In this document: piece by piece, positions 7,380 to 15,718 of the stretch
Position numbering within the stretch: position 1 is the first letter of the stretch
Layout: each line of letters begins with the position of its first letter
Assembly (NCBI RefSeq): GCF_001698125.1
Contig: NZ_CP013854.1
Coordinates: 4,278,001 to 4,342,000, forward strand
Direction: 5' to 3'
DNA from: Pseudonocardia sp. HH130630-07
GTDB lineage: Bacteria; Actinomycetota; Actinomycetes; Mycobacteriales; Pseudonocardiaceae
DNA length: 64,000 nucleotides
Translations under genes and position numbers: made by a program
The notes under the pieces: model-generated
Seen by the model: only the letters and a program-made list of their open reading frames with translations
Told to the model about the DNA's origin: nothing
Databases searched by the model: none

Positions 7380-7814
7380 TCAGGACTTCCGATGCGGGCC
7401 GTCGACGGGGTTCTCCTCGTCCTCCCAGGTGAACCGGTAGTCGGTGTCGGTGCAGGCGCACGACTCGGCGTAGTAGTGGTCGTGCAGCGCGGCCGGGGTG
7501 CGCGGACCCGGCGTGGGGGTCCGGTGGAACGCGAGGTTCCACCGGTCCCGGTAGAGGGCCTGCCCGGCGAGGTACCAGTGGTGATCGGCGGCACGGGCAC
7601 AGATGTCGTCGAGGAGCAGCCGATCGATCTGTTGCCAGTCGATGTCGAGGACGGCGGCGGTGTGCGCGCCGGTGAGGATCCGGGTGAGACGTCGGCGGTG
7701 CCGGGAGGGCCAGGCGAAGTTCCGGTAGGTGTAGATGCCGCCGATAAAGATCGGTACGAGCGCCATGACGGACCCGCAAATCGCCAGGACTATGGCACCA
7801 ATAGCGATGATCAT
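7380..7814 (-). CDS. Hypothetical membrane protein, last gene of ESX-like operon
   Basis: 144 residues from ATG at 7814. One N-terminal transmembrane segment (MIIAIGAIVLAICGSVMALV onward, about residues 1-28), then a polar domain with RILTGAHTAAVLDIDWQQID and a C-terminal CACTDTDYRFTWE stretch. It lies 4 bp after the preceding gene and is the last of a string of minus-strand genes running from 12448. No family recognised. Confidence 0.7.
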   Translation of the reverse strand: MIIAIGAIVLAICGSVMALVPIFIGGIYTYRNFAWPSRHRRRLTRILTGAHTAAVLDIDWQQIDRLLLDDICARAADHHWYLAGQALYRDRWNLAFHRTPTPGPRTPAALHDHYYAESCACTDTDYRFTWEDEENPVDGPHRKS

Positions 7815-7818
7815 CGCG

Positions 7819-8217
7819 TCACCTGCTCGGATCGTGGAAGACGATCGGATACGTGCCGATCTTGATGTCACAGTATCGTCGGACGTGCTCCATTCCGTGC
7901 CACGAGGCCAGTTCCCGCGCCATCGGAGTGGACAGCGGCGTGAGAGTGAAGCGAAAGGGGAACGAGACATGCAGATCCTTGCCTCGCGTCGCCCCCCACG
8001 ACGGTTTCTCCCTGCTGTTCTCGATGATGCGGGTCACCATACGCGCCTCGCGGATCAGGTCGAGGCGCCGACGGCCCGACTCCGTCCGACGACCGGAAAC
8101 AATCATGGAGATACGCGAGGGAACCCCCAGAAGCATCACCAGGCCAATAATCCCCAGTAATCCAGCTATGACACACTGGACAACAATCAATGTCCAGTCC
8201 CATGCGATGTCGATCAC
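7819..8217 (-). CDS. Hypothetical membrane protein of ESX-like operon
   Basis: 132 residues with one strong N-terminal transmembrane helix (about residues 8-32) and a basic segment SGRRTESGRRRLD, followed by a soluble domain ending IKIGTYPIVFHDPSR. Its ATG overlaps the stop of the 205-residue gene by 4 bp. It resembles its downstream neighbour in layout (single helix plus small C-terminal domain). Function unknown. Confidence 0.72.
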   Translation of the reverse strand: MIDIAWDWTLIVVQCVIAGLLGIIGLVMLLGVPSRISMIVSGRRTESGRRRLDLIREARMVTRIIENSREKPSWGATRGKDLHVSFPFRFTLTPLSTPMARELASWHGMEHVRRYCDIKIGTYPIVFHDPSR

Positions 8218-8831
8218 TGCTTCTCCTGGATTGCCCCGTCGAGTGCGGACTGGATGTGCGAACGGCGGGCCGATCGTTCGGGATCATCGACGGCGAGGGT
8301 GTCGACGACGGCGGCCAGAATCGCGGCGTGCAGTGGGAGGTCGTCGACCATGGGTGTGGCGATCGTCAGACTGAGCACGACCTGACTGTTCGGGAGCGGA
8401 ACATGGACGGCGGCCGCCCGTAACACAGCGCCGGAGGCGGCGTCCTCGGCCGGAATATCGGCGAGCACGAGGAAGCCGTCTCCGAGTGGGGTGCCGACCG
8501 GCTGGATATGTCCGTCAGGATGCTGTTCGCGCAGCATCCGCAGAGTGAAGGGCAGGTCCGGCCGAGTGGTCGAGATCAGCGGATGGGAGTCCACGATCAG
8601 CTGGGACAGCGTGGGGCGGGGCGCGCCGTCCTCGGTGTGGGCGAGCAGTACACCGGCGTAGAGCGCACCCGACTCCCGCATGAGCGCGGCCGCGTACGCG
8701 GCGACCGCGACGGCCTCGTCGACGAACTCCTCCGGGGCGGCCGTCAACCGGGACCGCAGCGCCCGTTCGTCCACCTCGGAGAAGTCCGAGGGGAGTGGCG
8801 TGATCTCCTTCGGAACCTGAAAAGTGATCAC
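8214..8831 (-). CDS. Hypothetical soluble protein of ESX-like operon
   Basis: 205 residues, no transmembrane segment, starting MITFQVPKEITPLPSDF. Once the IS at 8891-9873 is removed, the upstream WXG/ESX-like gene ends in TGA at 8828-8830, overlapping this GTG start (GTGA). Position directly after a secreted-type effector makes an export-chaperone or immunity role possible, but this is inference; the fold was not recognised. Confidence 0.75.
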   Translation of the reverse strand: MITFQVPKEITPLPSDFSEVDERALRSRLTAAPEEFVDEAVAVAAYAAALMRESGALYAGVLLAHTEDGAPRPTLSQLIVDSHPLISTTRPDLPFTLRMLREQHPDGHIQPVGTPLGDGFLVLADIPAEDAASGAVLRAAAVHVPLPNSQVVLSLTIATPMVDDLPLHAAILAAVVDTLAVDDPERSARRSHIQSALDGAIQEKQ

Positions 8832-8890
8832 TTCGCGACTTTCCCTACGGATTCGGCAACCTGGTCACCCACCGTACCCCTGAGTACATT

Positions 8891-9873
8891 GAGGTGTTCT
8901 CAGTAGTGGTGGTCGTTCCGCTGCGACACGCCGAGGGAGTGGAGATGTCTAGGACATGGGGCAGGGCCCCGGTAGAGCAGTTGGTCGACCAAGATCAACG
9001 AACTCTCCGAGGCCCCGCATGTCCGATCCTGTCACCTACACCGCTGTCCTCCCGATCGGGGAGCACACCGTGGCCTACCTGGCTCGGCTTCTGGCCGCTC
9101 AACGCTGTCGCCGCGGTACCCGCCCCCGGCGGCGGGCGTTGACCCCGTTCGCCCAGGCAGTGCTGGTGATCCGCTGGTTCTGCGACGCCACCCGGGTCCG
9201 GCACCTGGCCCGCGACAACGCGATCAGTACCGCGACCACCTATCGCTACCTGCACGAAGGCATCGACGTCCTCGCCAGCGCCGCACCCGGGCTGCACGGT
9301 GCCCTGCTCGCCGCCCGCCTCGCCGGACACACCCACGTTCACCTGGACGGCACCCTGATCGCCACCGACCGCTGCCGCGCGCTCGGCCCCACCGCGGGGG
9401 TCGACCTGTGGTGGTCGGGTAAACACCACCGCCACGGCGGGAACGTCCAGGTCGTGTCCGCCCCGGATGGATGGCCGCTATGGACATCCCCGGGAAGACC
9501 CGGGCGCGAACACGACGTGACCTGTGCCCGAGCCCACCCCGGTCTGCTCGAAGACCTCGATCACTGGATCGATGATGACCACGCCGCGCTGGGCGATCTC
9601 GGCTACGAAGGTGAGGCCCACCGACTCACCGTGCCGATCAAACCCATCCCCGCCGGCGGCCGAACAGTCGATCAGCGCACCGTCAACAGCCTGCACTCAG
9701 CCACCCGAGCACTCGCCGAACGAGCAAACGCCCTGCTCAAGACCACCTTCGCAACGCTACAGCGAGTCACCCTCTGTCCCTGGCGCACCGGCGCGATCAC
9801 CGCCGCCGCGCTCGTGTTACTCCACACCGAATACGACCGCACAACATGATCACCACGCTACTGAGAACACCTC
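8891..9873 (+). mobile_element. IS5-family (ISL2-like) element, 983 bp, in ESX-like gene
   Basis: Inverted ends GAGGTGTTCTCAGTAG at 8891 and its complement ending at 9873; 3-bp target duplication ATT at 8888-8890 and 9874-9876. One intact transposase on the plus strand. Insertion separates the last 21 codons of the ESX-like protein from the rest. Confidence 0.92.
9019..9849 (+). CDS. IS5-family transposase (HTH_Tnp_4/DDE_Tnp_4 type)
   Basis: 276 residues. An N-terminal helix-turn-helix (ARDNAISTATTYRYLHEGI) is followed by a DDE_4 catalytic domain: the first Asp in HVHLDGTLIATDR, GDLGYEGEA with the second Asp, and a Glu in RALAERANALLK. Length and motifs are those of an apparently complete transposase. 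The ATG at 9019 was chosen over an upstream in-frame start at 8956 because conservation begins at MSDPVTYTAVLP. Confidence 0.9.
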   Translation: MSDPVTYTAVLPIGEHTVAYLARLLAAQRCRRGTRPRRRALTPFAQAVLVIRWFCDATRVRHLARDNAISTATTYRYLHEGIDVLASAAPGLHGALLAARLAGHTHVHLDGTLIATDRCRALGPTAGVDLWWSGKHHRHGGNVQVVSAPDGWPLWTSPGRPGREHDVTCARAHPGLLEDLDHWIDDDHAALGDLGYEGEAHRLTVPIKPIPAGGRTVDQRTVNSLHSATRALAERANALLKTTFATLQRVTLCPWRTGAITAAALVLLHTEYDRTT

Positions 9874-10358
9874 ATTGCCCACGACACCGACCGCACTGGC
9901 GCCATCCTGCGTTGCATCCGGAACCGTCCCCGGCGGCTGAAACATCTTCTCGATGGTGGGCTGCTGGGACGCGAGACTCAAACCATTCGGGACGATCCCG
10001 AAAATGGACTCGGGAACGCTTGGCGCCTCTATTACTGCATCGAGGACGTCGCCGCCCGCGTCCCGAAGCCCTCTTCCAAGTCCCTGCGCGCGCTGCAGGA
10101 CAGATCCCTCCTTGACCACGTCGACGGCAGCCTTGACACTGCCATACATGTCCCCCATGGTCTTCACCCCTGGGACAATCCCAGCAATATCGGCCGCAAG
10201 TGTCCATCCATTGAATTCGCCTTTTTGGAGCATGCCCGCGGAATGCGCGGCAAGCGTGGCCAGCCCGAGTCCAAAAGCGACCGGACCCATGATGAACGTG
10301 AAGGGTGGGAACAGCGCCAACGCCCCTGCAACTGCGCCGGCCACCCCGAGTACGTCGC

Positions 10359-11760
10359 GGGCCTGTGCAAGGAACGGTGGTTCCGGCCCGACACGCCGGG
10401 CTCGGGTCCGGTGGGATGGGCACTGTGAGTGATGACATCGGACCTTGTGGGTTCAGCCAAGGATGAGACGGGTTCAGGGCGTCAGCTCTCGCCCGAGCAG
10501 GCCGCCGCGGCGGCGATGGTGGCCGACGCGCGAGCACGCGGCCTGGAGCTGACCGGCCCGGATGGGCTGTTGAAGCTGTTCACCAAGAACGTTCTGGAGA
10601 CTGCGCTCGGGGAGGAGATGACCGAGCACCTCGGGCATGCAAAGAACCGGGCCGACCCGGACCGGGAATCGACGAACAACCGGAACGGTCACCGGTCGAA
10701 GACGGTGATCTCCGATGCTGTCGGGGAGGTCGAGATCGAGGTGCCGAGAGACCGCGACTCGACGTTCGAACCCCAGATCGTTCGGAAACGGCAACGGCGG
10801 TTGGGGGATGTCGATGAGATCGTGTTGTCGCTGTACGCGAAGGGTTTGACGACCGGGGAGATCTCGGCGCATTTCTCGGAGATCTACGGGGCGTCGGTGT
10901 CGAAGGAGACCGTCTCACGGATCACCGACTCGGTGATCGCCGAGATGCAGGAATGGGTGTCGCGGCCACTCGATGCGGTGTACGTCGCGGTCTTCGTGGA
11001 CGCGATCATGGTGAAGGTCCGCGACGGGCAGGTCGCCAACCGGCCCGTCTACGCGGCGATCGGGGTCACCGTCGACGGCCGCAAGGACGTGCTGGGCCTG
11101 TGGGCCGGCTCCGGTGGTGAGGGCGCGAAGTTCTGGCTGGGGGTGCTGACCGACCTGCGTAACCGCGGCATGCGGGACGTGTTCTTCCTGGTCTGCGACG
11201 GGTTGAAAGGCCTGCCCGAGGTGGTGGAGAACGTGTGGCCACAGACCATCGTGCAGACATGCATCGTGCACTTGATCAGGATCTCGTTCCGGTTGACGTC
11301 GCGGCGTGACACCGATGCGATCAAGCGAGGGATTCGGGCGATCTACACGGCCCCCACCGCCGACGCCGCTCTCGCTGCTCTCGATGACCTCGACGAGAAA
11401 TGGGGTCGCACTTATCCGGCGATGATCCGGTTGTGGCGCAACGCCTGGACCGAGTTCGTTCCGTTCCTCGACTACGATGCCGAGATCCGTGCCGTGTTGT
11501 GTTCGACGAACGCGAATCACTCAACGCCCGCTACCGCCGAGCGGTACGGGCGCGAGGGCATTTCCCCAGCGAGGCGGCCGCGTTGAAATGCCTGTACCTT
11601 GTGACCCGCAGCCTCGACCCGACCGGGCGAGGCCGCGCACGGTGGACGATCCGATGGAAGCCGGTGATCAACGCCTTCGCGATCACGTTCGGTGACCGCT
11701 GGCCGTCCGCCGAGCACTACTGACCAACAACGCCGGAACCACCGTTCCTGTTACAGACCC
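10359..11760 (+). mobile_element. IS256-family element, about 1.4 kb, in ESX-like gene
   Basis: Imperfect terminal repeats: the left end reads GGGCCTGTGCAAGGAACGG and the complement of the right end reads GGGTCTGTAACAGGAACGG, both continuing TGGTTCCGGC. No 8-9-bp target duplication is visible (flanks TACGTCGC and TGGGGGAA), suggesting a rearrangement after insertion. The internal transposase is frameshifted. Confidence 0.75.
10429..11723 (+). pseudogene. IS256-family (Mutator) transposase, frameshifted
   Basis: Mutator-type transposase in two frames. The first runs to about 11513 with VEIEVPRDRDSTFEP, the catalytic Asp in VAVFVDAIMVKVRDG, FFLVCDGLKG and QTCIVHLIR. After VLCSTNA the expected I-E-S-L-N-A-R continues in another frame to 11723 (ESLNARYRRAVRARG ... 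WKPVINAFAITFGDRWP). The junction is consistent with a 4-bp loss (GCG-ATCG-AATCACTC expected, GCGAATCACTC seen). The essential Glu lies at this junction, so the enzyme is probably inactive. Confidence 0.85.
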
Positions 11761-11773
11761 TGGGGGAACCGCA
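11761..11773. repeat. Possible IS3 right-end remnant
   Basis: TGGGGGAACCGCA is identical to the 13-bp right terminus of the IS3 element at 14338-14350 and has the same orientation. It abuts the right end of the IS256 element exactly. Chance is not excluded. Confidence 0.4.
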
Positions 11774-12148
11774 GACAGACCCGGTTGACCAGGTCGAGGT
11801 CGGGGTTGCGGGCGGCTTGACCGGCGGCGGTCTGTGCGGTGGCGAGTTGGTTGCGTAGTTCTAGCGCGGTGGCTTCGAGTTCGCGGGCGGTGCGTTGGGT
11901 GGTTTCGAGGAAGCCGTGCCAGGCGAGCAGGGTCTCGCCGCTGCGGGTGAGTGCGGTGGTGCGGGTGCCGAACGCTTGGGCGGCGTCGCCGGTCCAGAAG
12001 CGTTCGGGGGTGCGCAGCGGTTCGATGGTGGTGCGGGCCTCGTCGAGCGGGGCGCGGAGCGCGGTGAGTCCTTCGGCGAGGGAGCGGACCTGGGCGGGGT
12101 TCCCGGGTGCGGGGTCGAATCCCAGGCCGGGCCAGGTGGTCGGTGTGG

Positions 12149-12448
12149 TCACCGGTCACCGGCTGTGGGGGTGAACTGCCGGCGGAGTGCTTGTTCGGTC
12201 TCGGCGTAGTCCTGCTGGGTCGCGGCGAGGTGTCCGTCGAGGGAGGTGAGGCAGTCCTGCAGGTCGGTGAGGCCGTCGGTGCGGCGCTGTCGCAGGGACC
12301 GGACGGCGTCGGTGAGGGTGGTGGCTCCCAGGTCGGCGTCGGCGAGTGCGTCGAGGTCGGTCCGGGCCCGGGTGAGGTGCTCGCCGCCCCGGGTGAGCGC
12401 GGTCCGCAGGGTCTGCAGTCCTTCCGGCCCCACCGAGAAGTCGGTCAT
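12149..12448 (-). CDS. WXG100/ESX-like small protein
   Basis: 99 residues, starting MTDFSVGPEGLQTLRTALTR. Almost entirely helical in composition, with a break near residues 45-50, fitting the four-helix ESX/WXG100-like length class, but without a clear W-x-G. The GTG of the next gene overlaps its stop by 4 bp, giving an operon of small helical protein, large ESX-like protein and three accessory genes. It is probably a type VII substrate or partner; no secretion ATPase (EccC) is in this window. Confidence 0.65.
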   Translation of the reverse strand: MTDFSVGPEGLQTLRTALTRGGEHLTRARTDLDALADADLGATTLTDAVRSLRQRRTDGLTDLQDCLTSLDGHLAATQQDYAETEQALRRQFTPTAGDR

Positions 12449-12855
12449 GGGGCGCAACGGTACGGAGCCGGGCCGGAGACCGGGCTCCTTCGGGACAACT
12501 CGTCGGCCCCGGGGCGCGCGGCCCACTCACGTCACCTGCCCGGCTCCGACGCCCACCCCGGACGAGCCGCTGGGAGACGAGACCGGATACGCACGACCGC
12601 GGTATACAACCGGGACGAGGCACCCGCCTCCAGTCGTGACGAACCGATCGTCCCCGAGTTCGCTCTACCGTCGACGAAATGCCCCTGAACAGCTAACTCT
12701 TGTCGCAGGCCGGTCCCGACCGACGTGTCGACGCATCACCGGGACACCCCGGGAGTCATCGTGACCGCCCTGTTCGGACCGCACTTCGTATGCTAACGTC
12801 CAAAATTGTATACGACACCTCACCCGGCGACGACGCCCGACCTGAAGGTGGCACC
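12449..12855. other. Divergent intergenic region between ESX-like and catabolic operons
   Basis: No gene supported. The right half is locally AT-richer (12790-12815) and contains an operator-like GTATAC dyad upstream of the BKACE operon; the left half presumably contains the ESX-like operon promoter. Confidence 0.5.
12806..12815. promoter_or_regulatory. Candidate GntR/FadR-type operator
   Basis: TTGTATACGA with a palindromic GTATAC core, 41 bp before the BKACE GTG start. Short T-x-GT-n-AC-x-A dyads are typical of the FCD subfamily of GntR regulators, and such a regulator is the second gene of this operon. Inference from form and position only. Confidence 0.45.
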
Positions 12856-13108
12856 GTGCAGAAGTTGATCATCGAGGCTCGCGTCAACGAGTACGCGATG
12901 CGCGACGTGAACCCGCACGTCCCGTGGGAACCCGAGGAGATCGGGAAGGAGGCCGCCGCACTGGAGCGGGCCGGGGCGTCCGTCCTGCACTTCCACGCCC
13001 GCGGATCGGACGGCGCCCCGCGGCACGACGTCGGGGGCTACGCCGAGACGATCGCGGCCGTCCGCGCCGCCGGGGACCTTGCGGTTCCCCCGAGATCGTG
13101 GAGGGTTC

Positions 13109-14038
13109 TTATGCCGCGTCTCGGGTGAGGGCGGCGTTCTCGTAGTTGATCGGTGAGAGCCCGGCGGCGGCACTGTGTCGCCGCCGGTGGTTGTAGAAGC
13201 CGTAACACCAGTCGATGACCGCCGCCCGCGCCCTACTGATGGTGTCGAAGTCGTTGCGGGACAGCACTTCCCACTCCAGGCTGGAGAAGAACGCCTCCGC
13301 CGCGGCATTGTCGAAACACGACCCGACCCGGCCCATCGACTGACGGATGTCGAGCCGCCGACACAGAGCGGTGAACGCGCCCGCGGTGTAGGTCGACCCG
13401 CGGTCGGTGTGGAAGATCACCCCGGCGATTCGGTCCGCCCCGCCGCGGGCCGCCACCGCCATCCGGATCGCCGCACACGCCAGCTCGGCGTTCGGGTGCA
13501 GCCCCGTGGCCGCGCCGAGCAGCCGCCGCGAGTACAGGTCGATCACCGTGGCCAGATACAACTTCCCGGCCGCGGTGGGGATCTCGGTCATGTCCCCGAC
13601 CCATCTGCGGTTCGGCTCGGCCGCAGTGAAACCCCGACGAAGCAGGTCCGGGAACTTCGGCGCCGTGCGGTCCTGGCGGGTCAGCCCGTTGTGCCGCTTG
13701 ATCCGGCGGGCGACCAGGCCCTGGCGGCGCATCGAGTCCGCCACGGTCTTCTCCGACACCCGCCATCCGGCCTCACACAGGTCGGCGTGCAGACGGGGTG
13801 AGCCGTGTAGCCGCTGGGCGTCGTCGAACGCCACGGCCACGGCGGCGTCCAACGCGCAGCGGCGCTTCTCGGTCGCGGTGGCACCACCGTCGGAACGCGC
13901 GGCGCGGTCGAGCCACTTGTACAACCAGGAGATCGACACCCCCAACAGGGCGCAGGCCAGCGTGTGCGGCACCCGGTGGAAGGTCCTCTGGTCGGCGATG
14001 AAACGGGCCACGCTCACTTCGTCGCCTCCTTGACCCAC
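13109..14038 (-). CDS. IS3 orfB (integrase-core transposase)
   Basis: 309-codon frame with HTH_21 (HTLACALLGVSISWLYKW; HGSPRLHADL) and an rve integrase core containing the DDE triad: VGDMTEIPT, FHTDRGSTY, and FFSSLEWE. Ends with the family tail YGFYNHRRRHSAAAGLSP. It appears intact. As in other IS3 elements the active product is probably a frameshift fusion with OrfA. Confidence 0.93.
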   Translation of the reverse strand: MGQGGDEVSVARFIADQRTFHRVPHTLACALLGVSISWLYKWLDRAARSDGGATATEKRRCALDAAVAVAFDDAQRLHGSPRLHADLCEAGWRVSEKTVADSMRRQGLVARRIKRHNGLTRQDRTAPKFPDLLRRGFTAAEPNRRWVGDMTEIPTAAGKLYLATVIDLYSRRLLGAATGLHPNAELACAAIRMAVAARGGADRIAGVIFHTDRGSTYTAGAFTALCRRLDIRQSMGRVGSCFDNAAAEAFFSSLEWEVLSRNDFDTISRARAAVIDWCYGFYNHRRRHSAAAGLSPINYENAALTRDAA

Positions 14039-14304
14039 AGGACCACGGATCGCTTGAGGACATCACGCTCCATCCGCAGCTCGGCGTTCTCCGCGCGCAG
14101 CCGCTTGAGCTCCTCGACGCCGCCGCGAGACAGGCCCTCGGTGTCCTCGCGGGCCTCTCGTGCACGGGCCACCCAGTTGCCCAGCGTGCCCTCGTTGACC
14201 CCCAGGTCACGGGCGACCTGGGCGATCGGCTTGCCCGTCTCCTCCACGACCCGGACCGCTCCGTCACGGAACTCCCGGTCGTAGCGCTTCCGTACCTCTG
14301 GCAT
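14014..14304 (-). CDS. IS3 orfA (HTH protein)
   Basis: 96 residues. Transposase_8-type helix-turn-helix (YDREFRDGAVRVVEETGKP; LGVNEGTLGNWVARA) followed by a coiled coil (VEELKRLRAENAELRMERDV). Ends VKEATK and overlaps orfB by 25 bp; orfB lies in the -1 frame, consistent with programmed frameshifting to make OrfAB. Confidence 0.93.
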   Translation of the reverse strand: MPEVRKRYDREFRDGAVRVVEETGKPIAQVARDLGVNEGTLGNWVARAREAREDTEGLSRGGVEELKRLRAENAELRMERDVLKRSVVLWVKEATK

Positions 14305-15019
14305 CGCTACCCCTTATAGCTGATGCCTCCCCGATCATGGGGGAACCGCACCTCCTCGTCCACTGCACCCTGGGCCAGATCACCGTGGACGGCGACGAGG
14401 CCCGGCTGGCGCACATCGAGCACCTCGCCGGAGATCCCGCGCTGCGCCCCGAGTTCGCCTCGGTCGACGTCGGCAGCACGAACATCGACCGGTACATCGC
14501 CGAGGAACGCCGGTTCGCCACGACCGACCGGTCCTACGTCAACAGCACCGGGACCCTGATCCACTTCCTCACCCGGATGCGGGAGCTCGGCGTCCGGCCC
14601 GTGCTGGCCTGCTGGTCGATACCGTTCGTCCGGATGCTGGAGCCGTTCTTCCAGATGCAGCTGCTGGACGGGCCCGCCTACGTACTCCTCGTGCACACCG
14701 AGGCGCCGGTGCTCGGCGGGCACCCGGCGACGGCCGCCGGGCTGCGCGCCTACCTCGACACGCTCCCCCGGGACCGCCCGATCCAGTGGACGGTGAACGG
14801 CAAGCCGGCCAACATCCTCGCGACGGCGGCCGAGGCGATCCGGCTCGGCGGCCACGTCGCCATCGGGATCGGCGACTACCCGTATCCCGAGCTCGGCCTG
14901 CCGACCAACGCCGAGCTGGTGGCGCGGGTGGCCGACCTGGCACGGAGCCTCGGCCGCGAGGTGGCGACACCGGAGGAGGCCCGCGAGATGCTCGGGCTGC
15001 GCACGGGGAGGATCGGCGG

Positions 15020-15718
15020 ATGACGCAGTCGATCACCGCGACGACGATCGCCCGGCTCCGGGACATGATCGTCCACGGCGAGTTCGCCCCGGGCGAGCAC
15101 CTGGTGGAGAGCACCCTGGCCACCCGGCTGGGAGCGTCCCGGACGCCGGTCCGCGCCGCGCTCGCGGCCGCCCACCAGTCCGGACTGCTGGAGCACACGG
15201 CGCACCGCGGCTACGTCGTCCGGGCCTTCGACCTCGAGGAGTTCGTCGACGCCTACGAGGCACGCGGCCTGCTGGAGGGGGCGATCTGCCGCAAGGTCGC
15301 GGAGAACGGGCTCTCGGTGCAGGCCGAGACCCGGATGCGCGGCGCGATCGAGCGGGTCAACCAGCTGCTCGCCGCCAACGAGACGGTCGACGGCCTGGTG
15401 CGCGACCGCTGGCGCGACCTGAACGAGCAGTTCCACGGCGAGCTGCTCACCGAGCTGGGCGAGACCAGCCTCGTCCGGCTGCTGCGGAACCTGCGGGAGA
15501 GTGCACTGATCGCCCCGGTCGTCGCCACCTACGACCGGGAGCTGCTCGAGACCTACAACGCCCAGCACGAGCAGATCCTCGAATGCCTGATCCGCCGCCA
15601 GGGCCAGCGCGCCGAGTACCTCATGCGTGAACACGTCCTGCTCGCCGCGGAGCGGACGGCCGCCACGATCGAGGCCGACCAGCGGGCCTCGGGGTCCGGT
15701 CGGGCGGTGTCGTCGTGA
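15020..15718 (+). CDS. GntR-family regulator (FCD subfamily)
   Basis: 232 residues. Winged helix in residues 1-70 ([31 protein letters not shown]), then the all-helical FCD ligand domain (VDAYEARGLLEGAICR; HGELLTELGETSLVRLL; EHVLLAAERT). Its ATG overlaps the BKACE stop by 4 bp and its stop overlaps the next GTG, so it is translated within the catabolic operon it probably regulates. Such regulators usually sense an acid intermediate of the pathway. Confidence 0.93.
   Translation: MTQSITATTIARLRDMIVHGEFAPGEHLVESTLATRLGASRTPVRAALAAAHQSGLLEHTAHRGYVVRAFDLEEFVDAYEARGLLEGAICRKVAENGLSVQAETRMRGAIERVNQLLAANETVDGLVRDRWRDLNEQFHGELLTELGETSLVRLLRNLRESALIAPVVATYDRELLETYNAQHEQILECLIRRQGQRAEYLMREHVLLAAERTAATIEADQRASGSGRAVSS

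Larger units (their letters stand above)
8828..12152 (-). pseudogene. ESX/WXG-like large secreted protein, broken by two IS elements
   Basis: Three fragments of one gene. 12152-11774 encodes a helical N-terminal domain (WPGLGFDPAPGNPAQVRSLAE, then ERFWTGDAAQAFGTRT), like the WXG100/PPE-like heads of type VII substrates. 10358-9874 encodes a hydrophobic middle (FIMGPVAFGLGLATLAAHSAG; AADIAGIVPGVKTMGDMYG). Removing the 983-bp IS and one ATT restores VVGN-VLRGTVGDQVAESVGKVAK and TGA at 8828-8830. The IS256 junction does not restore frame exactly, so extra loss occurred there. The GTG start overlaps the upstream WXG gene stop. Original length was around 310 residues. Confidence 0.75.
13080..14350 (-). 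mobile_element. IS3-family element, 1271 bp, in BKACE gene
   Basis: Ends TGCGGTTCCCCC...TGGGGGAACCGCA, with a 3-bp target duplication CCT at 13077-13079 and 14351-14353. Carries orfA and orfB in the usual -1 overlap, opposite to the host operon. Further inside, the ends match imperfectly (GATCG, GGAGG). Confidence 0.93.
12856..15023 (+). pseudogene. BKACE (DUF849, beta-keto acid cleavage enzyme), split by IS3
   Basis: The N-terminal part from GTG 12856 (IIEARVNEYAMRDVNPHVPW; ASVLHFHARG) and the C-terminal part 14353-15023 (LLVHCTLGQITVDG; VDVGSTNIDRYIAEERR; ILATAAEAIRLGGHVAIGIGD) form one DUF849 protein. Removing bases 13080-14353 joins GAC CTC CTC GTC CAC in frame, giving a 297-residue protein of normal length. 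BKACE enzymes condense a beta-keto acid with acetyl-CoA to give acetoacetate and a new acyl-CoA; the HxH metal motif is retained in the first fragment (HFHARG). The gene is inactive as it stands. Confidence 0.9.
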
